A stretch of 64,000 nt of DNA from an uncultured Collinsella sp. Its GTDB lineage: Bacteria; Actinomycetota; Coriobacteriia; Coriobacteriales; Coriobacteriaceae. Positions 34,124 through 43,042 of this stretch are shown piece by piece. The stretch is taken from assembly GCA_902494715.1 (NCBI GenBank), contig CABUUJ010000001.1, positions 61,901 through 125,900 on the forward strand, given 5' to 3'. The number at the start of each line of letters is the position of its first letter. Position 1 is the stretch's first letter. A model generated the notes under the pieces. It searched no databases. It was not told the DNA's origin and saw only the letters and a list, made by a program, of their open reading frames with translations. Made by a program: the position numbers and the translations under genes.

Positions 34124-36127
34124 ATGTCGAAGCAAGCGGTCGTTGGAATCTTGGCGCACGTAGATGCCGGCAAGACCACGTTGGCCGAGGCCATGCTATT
34201 CAACGCGGGCCGCATTCGCAAGCGCGGCCGCGTGGACAATGGCGATTCGCATCTGGATACGAACGAGATTGAGCGCGAGCGCGGTATTACGATCTTCTCG
34301 TCGCAGGCTGTGCTCGACCATGGCGATACCCACGTCATGCTCGTGGATGCGCCGGGACATGTCGATTTTTCTGCCGAGGCGGAGCGCACGCTGCGCGCAC
34401 TCGACTACGCGATTTTGGTTGTGGGCGCCAACGACGGCGTGCAGGGGCATACCGAAACCCTGTGGCGCCTGCTTGCGCGCTATGACATCCCGACGTTCAT
34501 CTTTATCAATAAGATCGATCTTGAGAACCCTGGTCGCGATGCGCTGCTGGCGCAGCTCGGCCAGCGTCTTTCCGAGGGCTGTCTGGATGCCGAAGATTTG
34601 CTGGCGGGCGGCGCTGTGCAAGAGGATGCTGCGGCGTTGGACGAGGTGGCGCTCGATGAGTTTCTTGAAGCAGGTGAGTTGTCTGCCGAAACGTTGTCGC
34701 GGCTCGTCGCGGAGCGCAAACTGTTTCCCTGCTTTGCCGGCTCGGCGCTCAAAGACCAAGGCGTGGCGGAGTTACTCGACGGCATATGCGCTCTGATGCA
34801 CGAGCGAACATGGCCCCAGGAGTTCGCTGCGCGTGTCTACCGCGTGAGTCGTGGAGACCGTGGCGAGCGTCTTGCCTGGGTCAAGGTGACGGGCGGTGTA
34901 CTGCGTGCAAAGCAAGTTGTCGAGGGATGCTCTGGCGCCTCCACTTGGGAGCAGAAGGTCGATCAGGTACGCATCTATAACGGCGAAAAGTATGAGCTTG
35001 CCCAAGAAGTTGCTGCTGGCGGTATTTGTGCCGTGACGGGTCTTGCGCACGTTCGCCCGGGGGACGCCCTGGGCGCGGAGCCCGCGGGCGATGCGCCCGT
35101 CATTGCGCCTGTCCTCACCTATACGGTGCTTCCGGGCGAACACGATGTCCATGCGGTGTTCAAAGCGCTGGCTGAGTTGGCGGACGAAGATCCCATGCTC
35201 GGCGTAAGCTGGAACACTCATCTTGAGCAGATTCATTTGCAGTTGATGGGCGCCGTGCAACTCGAGGTCGTGCAGCGGGTATTGGCCGATCGCTTTGGCC
35301 TTTCGGTTGCGTTTGAGTCTGGCGGCATTCTCTATAAGGAGACTATTTCGCAGCCGGTCGAGGGCGTGGGCCACTTTGAGCCGCTGCGCCACTATGCCGA
35401 GGTGCATCTGCGCCTGGAGCCGTTGCCAGCGGGTTCGGGCGTGCAGTTTGGCACCGTGACCTCGACCGACGAGCTCGACCTGAACTGGCAGCGTTTGGCG
35501 CTCACCAACGCCATGGAGCGCGATCACCTGGGCGTGCTGACCGGTTCGCCCATCACCGATGTACGCATTACGCTCACGGGCGGCCGCGCGCATGCCAAAC
35601 ATACCGAGGGCGGCGATTTTCGCCAGGCCACGTACCGCGCGATTCGCCAGGGTTTGATGCGGGCGCGTGAGGCCGGCGCAGCCGTGCTGCTGGAGCCGTG
35701 GTACCACTTTGAGCTCGAGGTGCCGGGGGAGTGCGTGGGCCGGGCGCTCTCGGATGCCACGCGCATGGGTGCCGAGTACGAGCCGCCGACGATGGTGGGC
35801 GATCGTGCCGAGCTCGTAGGCCGCGTCCCCGCATCCGGAGTACAGGACTATGCCCTGGAGGTGGCCGCCTATACGAGCGGCCGCGGGCATCTGTACCTGG
35901 AGTTCGCAGGCTACGCGCTCTGCCATGATGCCGAGCGCGTAATCGAGACTGCCGCCTATGAGCCCGAGGCCGATCTGCCCAACACGCCCGATTCGGTCTT
36001 TTGCTCTCACGGCGCCGGTTACACGGTCAAATGGTACGACGTGCCTGCCGCGGCGCACGTAAAGGTTGATCCCACCTCCTTCCGCCCTTGGCGAGCAGCC
36101 GATGCCGATTTCTTTGGCCACATGTGA
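34124..36127 (+). CDS. TetM/TetW-like translational GTPase (ribosomal protection family)
   Basis: 667 aa, a little longer than Tet(M). G1 AHVDAGKTTL near residue 10, switch 1 with ERERGITIF, G3 DAPGHVDFSAEAER, G4 NKID and G5 FAGSALKDQG. Domain II-V follow, including GSGVQFGTVTSTDELD and a C-terminal domain IV/V. ATG 34124 follows AAGAGGAG. Ribosomal protection proteins release tetracycline from the ribosome, but this one is distant from known tet genes and has a chromosomal setting, so it may have another ribosome-related role. Its stop is overlapped by a family A repeat. Confidence 0.75.
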   Translation: MSKQAVVGILAHVDAGKTTLAEAMLFNAGRIRKRGRVDNGDSHLDTNEIERERGITIFSSQAVLDHGDTHVMLVDAPGHVDFSAEAERTLRALDYAILVVGANDGVQGHTETLWRLLARYDIPTFIFINKIDLENPGRDALLAQLGQRLSEGCLDAEDLLAGGAVQEDAAALDEVALDEFLEAGELSAETLSRLVAERKLFPCFAGSALKDQGVAELLDGICALMHERTWPQEFAARVYRVSRGDRGERLAWVKVTGGVLRAKQVVEGCSGASTWEQKVDQVRIYNGEKYELAQEVAAGGICAVTGLAHVRPGDALGAEPAGDAPVIAPVLTYTVLPGEHDVHAVFKALAELADEDPMLGVSWNTHLEQIHLQLMGAVQLEVVQRVLADRFGLSVAFESGGILYKETISQPVEGVGHFEPLRHYAEVHLRLEPLPAGSGVQFGTVTSTDELDLNWQRLALTNAMERDHLGVLTGSPITDVRITLTGGRAHAKHTEGGDFRQATYRAIRQGLMRAREAGAAVLLEPWYHFELEVPGECVGRALSDATRMGAEYEPPTMVGDRAELVGRVPASGVQDYALEVAAYTSGRGHLYLEFAGYALCHDAERVIETAAYEPEADLPNTPDSVFCSHGAGYTVKWYDVPAAAHVKVDPTSFRPWRAADADFFGHM

Positions 36128-36151
36128 CAAAGAGACAGTCCCTTTGTCACA
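36123..36151. repeat. Palindromic repeat family A, copy 3
   Basis: TGTGACAAAG-AGACAGTCC-CTTTGTCACA, with perfect 10-bp arms. It overlaps the stop codon of the TetM-like gene. Confidence 0.8.
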
Positions 36152-36155
36152 TTCA

Positions 36156-36187
36156 GTTGGTATAACTCGGTATAAGTTGGTATAACT
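36156..36187 (+). promoter_or_regulatory. Iterated GGTATAA motifs before the AAA ATPase gene
   Basis: GGTATAA occurs three times in 32 bp (GTTGGTATAAC, CGGTATAA, GTTGGTATAAC), with TATAACTATAG at the end. It may be a tandem operator plus promoter for the ATPase that starts at 36221, whose C-terminus looks like a winged helix. Confidence 0.45.
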
Positions 36188-36220
36188 ATAGGCAGCGTTT
36201 GCCAATCCGAGGAGGCCGAC

Positions 36221-37339
36221 ATGAATCCAAATCCCTTTAAGCCCACGGCTGGCAAGCGGCCTCCGATACTCATCGGTCGCGAGTCGGTCATCGAAGATTT
36301 CGAGGAAGGGCTCGATAACGGCGCCGGTGCCCCCGGAAGGCTCATGCTCATTACGGGAAACCGCGGCTGTGGCAAAACGGTTCTCTTGCGGGAGCTGCAG
36401 CGTTTAGCTAGCGAGCGCGGATGGGCGGTTGTCTCCGATTCCGCCTCGCTTGGCCTATGCGACCGCCTGGCCGATGCGCTTCGCTCGAATAGGCCAGTTG
36501 TGACGTCAATGGAGTTTGGTCCGTCATTTGGCCGGATGTCGGTCGAGGCGGCGCGAGCAAAGGGCGAGACGTTGCGCGGGCTGGTCAACGAGCGCCTCAA
36601 GAGGCTCGGTCCAGGCCAGGGCATACTGTTTGCGATTGACGAGGCGCAATCGGCGTCTATCGAGGAACTGGCGGCTCTTGCCGTTCTCTATCAGCAGGTG
36701 CTTGGAGACCAAGATGCCACGGGCTTGTCCGATAGCGACCAGCGCGGTCTTGCGCTGGTGTTCGCCGGCTTACCCAGTATAGTTGACGATCTGCTCGAAG
36801 AGCCGAGCGTGACGTTTTTGCGGCGTGCCCAGCAGCGTACGTTGGGGGCGATATCTTTGCCCAAGGTGCACGATTCATATATCCAGACGGTCAAAGACGC
36901 TGGTCTTTACGTTGACGCGGAGACAGCGGACCTCGCGGCACGCAAGAGCATGGGGCATCCCTATATGGTTCAGCTGGTGGGCTATTACATGTGGCGCTCT
37001 GCTGTCCGACGTGGCTCACAGGTCATCGAAAGGCGCGATGTCGAGGATGGCCATGCGGATGCCGTCTCCGAGTTCTATGAAGCGGTTGACGCGCCCCTGT
37101 ATTACGGGCTGCGCAGTCCACAGCGCCTTTTTATCGAGGCCATGGCGGTTGACGAGGGCAAGCCGACGCGCATGGCGGATATCATTGAGCGCTGCGAGCG
37201 TACCCAGAGCTGGGCGAGTAAATATCGCGCAAGCCTGATTCGCGAGCGCGTCATCGAGGCTGCCGGATACGGCCTCGTCCGGTTTACCGTGCCCATGCTG
37301 GGCGAGTACATTCGCGATCGCATTTTATGGCACGAGTAG
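36221..37339 (+). CDS. AAA (AAA_16/ORC-like) ATPase with C-terminal winged helix, paralog 1
   Basis: 372 aa. N-terminal NPFKPTAGKRPPILIGRE, then Walker A GNRGCGKT (residues ~47-54), Walker B ILFAIDEAQ (~130), sensor-1-like LALVFAGLPS (~180) and FLRRAQQRTLG. The C-terminal ~100 residues form a likely wHTH (ADIIERCERTQSWASKYRASLI in part). The relative at 39886 shares these blocks in order. This architecture belongs to AAA/STAND-type or ORC1-like ATPases; no function is established for it. It runs into the UvrA-like gene with a 10-bp gap, so the two form an operon. Confidence 0.75.
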   Translation: MNPNPFKPTAGKRPPILIGRESVIEDFEEGLDNGAGAPGRLMLITGNRGCGKTVLLRELQRLASERGWAVVSDSASLGLCDRLADALRSNRPVVTSMEFGPSFGRMSVEAARAKGETLRGLVNERLKRLGPGQGILFAIDEAQSASIEELAALAVLYQQVLGDQDATGLSDSDQRGLALVFAGLPSIVDDLLEEPSVTFLRRAQQRTLGAISLPKVHDSYIQTVKDAGLYVDAETADLAARKSMGHPYMVQLVGYYMWRSAVRRGSQVIERRDVEDGHADAVSEFYEAVDAPLYYGLRSPQRLFIEAMAVDEGKPTRMADIIERCERTQSWASKYRASLIRERVIEAAGYGLVRFTVPMLGEYIRDRILWHE

Positions 37340-37349
37340 GGTGATAAAG

Positions 37350-39845
37350 ATGACGGAACAGAAGATGAGCCCGCAGGCTATCGAGGTGCGTGGCGCGCGC
37401 GTCCATAACCTCAAGGGCATCGATATAGATATCCCGCTGGGAAAGCTCGTAGGCATTGCCGGCGTGTCGGGTTCGGGCAAGAGTTCGCTGGCACTGGGCG
37501 TTCTTTACGCCGAGGGCTCGCGTCGTTACCTGGAGGCGCTCAGCACCTATACTCGCCGTCGCCTGACGCAGGCCGAACACGCCCAGGTGGACGAGGTGCT
37601 GCACGTGCCGGCGGCGCTCGCATTGCATCAGCGCCCGAGCGTTCCGGGCGTGCGCTCGACCTTTGGTACCATGACCGAGCTCAACAATAGCCTGCGTCTG
37701 CTCTTTAGCCGTTGCGCCCATCACGTGTGCCCGCACTGCGGGGCGCGCGTGGAGCCGAGCCTTAACGTGGCTGCGGGCCTGCCGCTCACGTGTCCGACAT
37801 GCGGCTGCGAGTTCTACGCGCCGAGTGCCGAGGATTTGGCTTTCAATAGCGGTGGTGCGTGCCCTACCTGCGGCGGCACCGGTGTCATGCGCGAGGTGGA
37901 CGAGGCGAGCTTGGTGCCCGACGAGTCCAAGACTATCAACGAGGGCGCGGTGCTTCCCTGGGGCACGCTCATGTGGGATCTGATGAAGCAGGTGGCCGGC
38001 GAGATGGGCGTGCGCACCGATGTTCCGTTTAACCAACTCACGCCTCAAGAGCGCGACATCGTGTTCCACGGACCGGCGGTTAAAAAGCACATTCTCTACG
38101 TTCCCAAAAACGGCGAGGGCGCCACGCCGCTCGACTTTACCTATTACAACGCCGTCTATACCGTTGAGAATGCGCTCGCCAAGGTTAAGGACGACAAGGG
38201 ACTCAAGCGCGTTACGCGCTTTTTGCGCGAGGGATCATGCCGTGACTGTGGCGGCACGCGTCTTTCCGAGGCTGCGCGCCAGCCCCAAGTACGCGGTATC
38301 AATCTGGCGCAGGCGGCGGCCATGACGCTGGGCGAGGCGATTGAATGGGTGCGCGGGGTGCCTGCAACGCTGCCTGCCGAGATGCGGCCCATAGCGACGG
38401 ACATCTGTGATTCGTTTTTGAGCGCGGCTCGTCGCCTGGTCGATCTGGGCCTCGATTACCTATCGCTCGATCGCGCCGGTGCCACGCTCTCCACGGGCGA
38501 GCGCCAGCGCGTGCAGCTTGCTCGCGTGGTACGCAACCGATCGACAGGCGTGCTTTATGTGCTGGACGAGCCTTCGATCGGCTTGCATCCTGCCAATGTC
38601 GACGGCTTGGTGGGCGTGATGCGCGATCTGGTGGATGACGGCAACACCGTGGTTGTTGTCGACCACGATACGCGCGTACTGGCGGAAGCCGACTATCTCG
38701 TCGAGATGGGTCCCGTTGCCGGAGCAGACGGCGGTAATGTGATTGCCATTGGTACGGTAGGCGAGGTCGAGCAATCGCGGGGCAGCCGCATCGCTCCGTT
38801 TTTGCGCGCCGAGCCCAAGCGCTTGCGTCCGCAGGTGACTGACGACGAGATGTTCGACCAGGGGCATATCCACATGGCAACCGATGCTATCCATACCGTC
38901 AAGCCGCTCGAAGTCGATATCCCGCGCGGCCGTCTCGTCGCGGTTACGGGCGTTTCGGGTTCGGGCAAGACGACGTTGGTGCTCGAGACGCTTATCCCGG
39001 CGCTTAAGGCGCAGGCAGCTGGCGAGCGCCTGCCAAAACATGTGCGCTGGGTCGACGCCGAGGGTATCGCACGCGCAAACCTGATTGATGCCACGCCCAT
39101 CGGCGCCAATGTGCGCTCGACGGTAGCGACCTATGCCGACATCCATGATGAGCTGCGCCGCGCCTTTGCCCGTACGCCCGAGGCCAAGGCGGCGGGATAT
39201 AAGGCGGGCGCCTTTAGCTACAACACCGGTGCCCTACGCTGCCCTACGTGCGACGGCACGGGCTCGATATCGCTCGACGTGCAGTTTTTGCCCGATGTCG
39301 AGATCATCTGCCCCGCATGCCGCGGCTCTCGCTACGCGGAAGCCGCCTCGCATATCCATCGCGAGGGCGAGGACGGGAGCCTGCTTACGTTGCCGGAGCT
39401 CATGGACATGAGCGTGGACGAGGCCCTCGACGCCACGGTGGGGCTCAAGAAAGTTCAGACGCGTTTGCAGACCTTGCACGACCTGGGTTTGGGCTACCTC
39501 ACGCTTGGTGAGCCCACGCCGGCGCTCTCGGGCGGCGAGGCACAGCGCCTTAAGCTTGCGAGCGAGATGGGTCGCGTGCAGGATGATGCCGTATTCGTAT
39601 TCGACGAGCCCACGATCGGCCTGCATCCGCTCGATGTTCAGGTGTTGCTGAGTGTGTTCGACGGCCTCGTTGCCAAGGGCGCCACGGTTATCGTGATCGA
39701 ACACGATCTCGACCTTATCCGTAACGCCGATTACGTGATCGACATGGGTCCGGGCGGTGGCGACGCGGGCGGGCAAATCGTCTGTGCTGGCACGCCGAGC
39801 GACATCGCAGCCTGCTCCAAGAGCATTACCGGCCGCTACCTATAG
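37350..39845 (+). CDS. UvrA2-type dual ABC ATPase
   Basis: 831 aa against ~940 for UvrA. Two ABC modules: Walker A GVSGSGKSSL (near residue 38) and GVSGSGKTTL (near 535), signatures LSTGERQRVQLA and LSGGEAQRLKLA, and Walker B/DEPSIGLHP and DEPTIGLHP. The zinc-binding cysteine clusters (CPHCG, CPTCG, CPTCDG, CPACRG) are present. The UvrB-interaction region is shortened, as in UvrA2/DrrC-like proteins linked to drug resistance or damage tolerance. Start taken at ATG 37350 after GTAGGGTG; an in-frame GTG at 37341 is an alternative. Located between two AAA ATPase paralogs. Confidence 0.85.
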   Translation: MTEQKMSPQAIEVRGARVHNLKGIDIDIPLGKLVGIAGVSGSGKSSLALGVLYAEGSRRYLEALSTYTRRRLTQAEHAQVDEVLHVPAALALHQRPSVPGVRSTFGTMTELNNSLRLLFSRCAHHVCPHCGARVEPSLNVAAGLPLTCPTCGCEFYAPSAEDLAFNSGGACPTCGGTGVMREVDEASLVPDESKTINEGAVLPWGTLMWDLMKQVAGEMGVRTDVPFNQLTPQERDIVFHGPAVKKHILYVPKNGEGATPLDFTYYNAVYTVENALAKVKDDKGLKRVTRFLREGSCRDCGGTRLSEAARQPQVRGINLAQAAAMTLGEAIEWVRGVPATLPAEMRPIATDICDSFLSAARRLVDLGLDYLSLDRAGATLSTGERQRVQLARVVRNRSTGVLYVLDEPSIGLHPANVDGLVGVMRDLVDDGNTVVVVDHDTRVLAEADYLVEMGPVAGADGGNVIAIGTVGEVEQSRGSRIAPFLRAEPKRLRPQVTDDEMFDQGHIHMATDAIHTVKPLEVDIPRGRLVAVTGVSGSGKTTLVLETLIPALKAQAAGERLPKHVRWVDAEGIARANLIDATPIGANVRSTVATYADIHDELRRAFARTPEAKAAGYKAGAFSYNTGALRCPTCDGTGSISLDVQFLPDVEIICPACRGSRYAEAASHIHREGEDGSLLTLPELMDMSVDEALDATVGLKKVQTRLQTLHDLGLGYLTLGEPTPALSGGEAQRLKLASEMGRVQDDAVFVFDEPTIGLHPLDVQVLLSVFDGLVAKGATVIVIEHDLDLIRNADYVIDMGPGGGDAGGQIVCAGTPSDIAACSKSITGRYL

Positions 39846-39847
39846 AC

Positions 39848-39880
39848 AATGAGGCAAAGGGACAGCCCCTTTGCCTCATT
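39848..39880. repeat. Palindromic repeat family A, copy 4 (GAGGC variant)
   Basis: AATGAGGCAAAGGG / CCCTTTGCCTCATT, perfect arms. TGTGAC is replaced by TGAGGC on one side and the complementary change is on the other, so stem pairing is kept. It lies between the UvrA2 and ATPase 2 stops. Confidence 0.8.
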
Positions 39881-39885
39881 GATGC

Positions 39886-40986
39886 TTATTTCACGCATTG
39901 AGCGGCGAGATAGTCGCGGAAGAATGGCAATTCAAATGCGACGAGCCCTCGTCCTCGTTCCCCGATGATGCCGGCATCTATCATGCGGCGTCGGTAGCGG
40001 GAGACCTGCTGCGGCGAACGCTTAAGGCGCTCGACAAGGTCAGCGGTGGTGGACTCTTCCTCGTCATCGAGCATGGCGATGAGGAATCGCTTGTCCTCTG
40101 CAGTGAGTTCCCGATAGGTTGCCGCGAGGATTCGGTCGTCCATCTCGTCGCGCGCGATTTTGATTCCCAGGTCAAAGTCGCGTGACGAGATTTCCTTCGA
40201 ATCGCTTGTGAGATCCCAGGCACGGTAGCCTACGAGTTGCAATAGGAAGGGAAAACCAGAGATCGAGCGAACGGCTCTATCGATTCCCTCAGCATCTGCC
40301 AGGCGATCGTTTTCCTGGATTGTGCGAATCAAGGCCTCGCGTACGTCATAGTCGGCAATGCGACCCAGATGATATTGTTGGGCGCGGCGAAGGAACGAGA
40401 CCGTCTTGTGGTTCAGCAACGTCGAGACGTTGTTGGGAAGCCCCGCCATGAGCAGCGCGACGCGTTTCCCATCGGTCACAAAGTGCTGATACGTCGCTGC
40501 GAGCTGAATCATCTCGTCGAGTGTCGGGTCTACCTCGTCAACCGTGACGAGCAGACCGGTGCCCGCCTCGTTGAGCTGGTCGATGATGTCGCTCATGCGA
40601 TAACGCCAGGTTGAGGCATCGTGAACGCGATTGACCTCGATACTGCCGAGCGGTGCAATTCCGAGACCGGTGACTTCGAAGTTCTTAGACGGGTCGATAA
40701 GATGGCCGGCAGCACGTTTCGCCCCGAACTCGATTTCCTCAAGCATTCCCGGGAGCGCGGTTGTCTTTACGGCAATCCAGCCGTGGGATTCCGCCCTTGT
40801 CGCGAGCGACGACATGAGAGCGGTTTTACCGGTTCCACGCGCGCCTGAGAAGATCGAGGTCAATTCTGGGCGCCTGCGCTGGCTCAAGAAGGCACGGTCC
40901 AAATCCCGAATAATCTGTTGTCTGCCAGCGAGATGGGCAGGAACCTCACCAAAACTGGGGGTAAACGGGTTCTCGAGATATTTCAC
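39886..40986 (-). CDS. AAA (AAA_16/ORC-like) ATPase with C-terminal winged helix, paralog 2
   Basis: 366 aa. Same design as the 36221 protein: ENPFTPSFGEVPAHLAGRQ, Walker A GARGTGKT (~50), Walker B LLVTVDEVD (~145), LLMAGLPNNVSTLL, FLRRAQQYHLGRI, SGFPFLLQLVGYRAWD, then a wHTH (TADLVERLKRSPQQVSRYRRRM in part). GTG start with AAAGGAG upstream. It points at the UvrA2 gene from the other side. Role unknown. Confidence 0.75.
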   Translation of the reverse strand: MKYLENPFTPSFGEVPAHLAGRQQIIRDLDRAFLSQRRRPELTSIFSGARGTGKTALMSSLATRAESHGWIAVKTTALPGMLEEIEFGAKRAAGHLIDPSKNFEVTGLGIAPLGSIEVNRVHDASTWRYRMSDIIDQLNEAGTGLLVTVDEVDPTLDEMIQLAATYQHFVTDGKRVALLMAGLPNNVSTLLNHKTVSFLRRAQQYHLGRIADYDVREALIRTIQENDRLADAEGIDRAVRSISGFPFLLQLVGYRAWDLTSDSKEISSRDFDLGIKIARDEMDDRILAATYRELTAEDKRFLIAMLDDEEESTTADLVERLKRSPQQVSRYRRRMIDAGIIGERGRGLVAFELPFFRDYLAAQCVK

Positions 40987-41104
40987 AAGACTCTCCTTTC
41001 ACACCGCCGTTTAACTTCATTTTACTTTAGTTAATTCTGATTAAAAGTGAGGGCTCTTTATCTAGAGCATCAATTAGGCGTGTGTGCCGTCGGCGTGGCG
41101 CTTG

Positions 41105-41136
41105 AATGTGACAAAGGGACAGTTCCTTTGTCACAT
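41105..41136. repeat. Palindromic repeat family A, copy 5
   Basis: ATGTGACAAAGG / CCTTTGTCACAT around GACAGTT. It overlaps the trmL stop codon and may supply or replace its terminator. Confidence 0.75.
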
Positions 41137-41730
41137 GCCGGCAAAGCCTGTTTGGCGCAGGGCTTCGTAGAGGACGATGGCGGCGCTGTTGGAGAGGTTG
41201 AGTGCGCTGATGCGGTAGTCGTCCGGATTGACGAAGTTGCCGCAGATATCCTGCCGAAGGATGGCCTCATGGCCGTCCTCGATATGCCCCAGCGACACCT
41301 CGTGGGCTTCCCAAGTCTCGGCGTTATCAAGCGAGTCGCAATCGCGCAGCATCGGGATGCGCTCGCAGCGCTCGGGCGCCGCGGCAAGCAGTGGCTCGGG
41401 AATGCCCGAGCTCTCGCTGCCAAAGACCAAGAAGTCGCCGTCGCGATAGGTGCTTTGCGCATAGGTGCGACGAGCCTTTTTAGTCAGCAGGTGCAGGCGC
41501 TCATCGGCGGGGGAGAGGCCGTTGCGGGCAAGGAAGTCCTCCCAGTCGGCATAGGTCGTCACGTCTAAGTTTTGCCAGTAGCCCAGTCCGGCGCGACGCA
41601 CCGTCTTGTCGTCGAGCGAAAACCCCAGCGGCTCCACCAGATGCAGGCGGGCGCCGGTAACCACGCAGGTGCGGCCGATATTGCCCGTATTGGCTGGAAT
41701 CTCGGGCGCATACAGCACGATATTGAACAT
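41131..41730 (-). CDS. trmL: tRNA (cytidine/uridine-2'-O-)-methyltransferase TrmL-like (SPOUT)
   Basis: 199 aa. N-terminal NIVLYAPEIPANTGNIGRTC with the SPOUT Asn/Glu pair, FGSESSGIPEPLL, and RISALNLSNSAAIVLYEALRQ (in part) at the trefoil knot. Typical TrmL (~155 aa) modifies the wobble base of tRNA-Leu. Here ~40 extra residues (TWEAHEVSLGHIEDGH region) lie between the knot motifs. ATG 41730 with AAGGAG upstream. Confidence 0.85.
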   Translation of the reverse strand: MFNIVLYAPEIPANTGNIGRTCVVTGARLHLVEPLGFSLDDKTVRRAGLGYWQNLDVTTYADWEDFLARNGLSPADERLHLLTKKARRTYAQSTYRDGDFLVFGSESSGIPEPLLAAAPERCERIPMLRDCDSLDNAETWEAHEVSLGHIEDGHEAILRQDICGNFVNPDDYRISALNLSNSAAIVLYEALRQTGFAGM

Positions 41731-41753
41731 GAATCTCCTTGGCTTAGAACGAA

Positions 41754-41785
41754 AAACCACCACGAAGGGCACCTTCGTGGTGGTT
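41754..41785. terminator. Terminator between the CobW-type gene and trmL
   Basis: Perfect 15-bp stem AAACCACCACGAAGG / CCTTCGTGGTGGTTT with a short loop, acting on the CobW transcript. Confidence 0.8.
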
Positions 41786-41825
41786 TGGCGGCTACGTAGG
41801 CGGAAAAATGCCCGCTTGGATAAAC

Positions 41826-42956
41826 CTAGGCGCGGTGCCAGTCGGTCAGGCAGGCATCGAGGGAGGCGATGAGCGCATCCTTGTCCATGTGACGGCCGAT
41901 GATGCACAGGCTCGTCATGCGGTCGCCCGTCTCGTCGTCCCAAATTTGCATGATCTCGGGGTTCTCGTCGATGATCTTCTGCTTCTCGCCCTCGGGTGCC
42001 GAGTCAACGAACAGGCCGTTCTCCATCAGGCGCATCTGGTGGCCAGCCTGCTCGAACATGTAGCACATGTCCGGATCGCCGGTCTGCCACAGCGGACCCT
42101 TGACGCGGATGACCTCGTCGGGCCACTCCTGCTCAACAAAATCGGTGAACTTATGCAGGTCAAACGGCTTGCGGCGCGAGTAAACAAAGGTCTCGATGTC
42201 GTACTCGAGCACCTCGGGGTCGTCGTGCTCCTCGGGATGCTCCATGGCCTCGATCCAGGCAGCGGAGTTGTAGGCGCGCATAAAGTCGAAGCGGTCGGTA
42301 TCGAGCAGTTCCTCCATGGGAACCTCGCCGTTTTGGGCCTCGATGATCACGGCGTCTTTCTGCAGGCTGCGCACGATGGCCTTGAGCTCGGCGATCTGCT
42401 CGGGCGTCACGGTATCGGTCTTATTGAGGATCAGCGTGGAGCAGAACTCGATCTGCTGGATGAGCAGGCTCTCGATGTCGTCCTCGTCGATATCCTCTGC
42501 CAGCAGGTCGCGGCCGCCGTTGAACTCGTCGTACATGCGGGCGCAGTCGACCACGGCCACGATGTTGTCGAGCGCAAGCTTGGGCTCGCCGCCCACCTTG
42601 GCCTCGTCGCAGAAGCTCGAGATGGTGTAGGCGATGGGGATGGGCTCGCAAATGCCCGAGGCCTCGATGATGATGTAGTCGAAGTTGCCCGAATCGGCGA
42701 TGCCCTGCAGCTGGTTGGCCAGGTCATCCGAAAGCGTGCAGCAGATGCAGCCGTTGGTGAGCGGGATGAGGTCGTCGGTCTCGGAAAGGCCGCCGTCAGC
42801 GATGAGGCTGGCATCGACGTTGATTTCGCCGATGTCGTTGACAATCACGGCGGCGCGGATGCCGCCGTCGTTAGCGAGGATGTGGTTGAGCAGCGTGGTC
42901 TTGCCGGCACCGAGGTATCCGGTAAGCATGATGATCTTCACGGGTTTGTTGGGCAT
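41826..42956 (-). CDS. CobW/P47K-family metal-chaperone GTPase
   Basis: 376 aa. Walker A GYLGAGKTT near residue 10, Glu in the DIGEINVD switch, the metal-binding GCICC (CxCC) motif near residue 68 and IIIEASGICEP; C-terminal CobW_C domain follows. Such proteins load zinc or other metals into enzymes. Start at ATG 42956 (AAAGGAGGGCAC upstream), though an ATG 21 bp earlier is in frame. Which metal is unknown. Confidence 0.85.
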   Translation of the reverse strand: MPNKPVKIIMLTGYLGAGKTTLLNHILANDGGIRAAVIVNDIGEINVDASLIADGGLSETDDLIPLTNGCICCTLSDDLANQLQGIADSGNFDYIIIEASGICEPIPIAYTISSFCDEAKVGGEPKLALDNIVAVVDCARMYDEFNGGRDLLAEDIDEDDIESLLIQQIEFCSTLILNKTDTVTPEQIAELKAIVRSLQKDAVIIEAQNGEVPMEELLDTDRFDFMRAYNSAAWIEAMEHPEEHDDPEVLEYDIETFVYSRRKPFDLHKFTDFVEQEWPDEVIRVKGPLWQTGDPDMCYMFEQAGHQMRLMENGLFVDSAPEGEKQKIIDENPEIMQIWDDETGDRMTSLCIIGRHMDKDALIASLDACLTDWHRA

Positions 42957-43042
42957 GTGCCCTCCTTTGTTAGACATGGCTTACAGCTGAATCATATGCC
43001 AAACGCCTGCTCTTATACCCACGCGCCGGCAAATAACACAAG

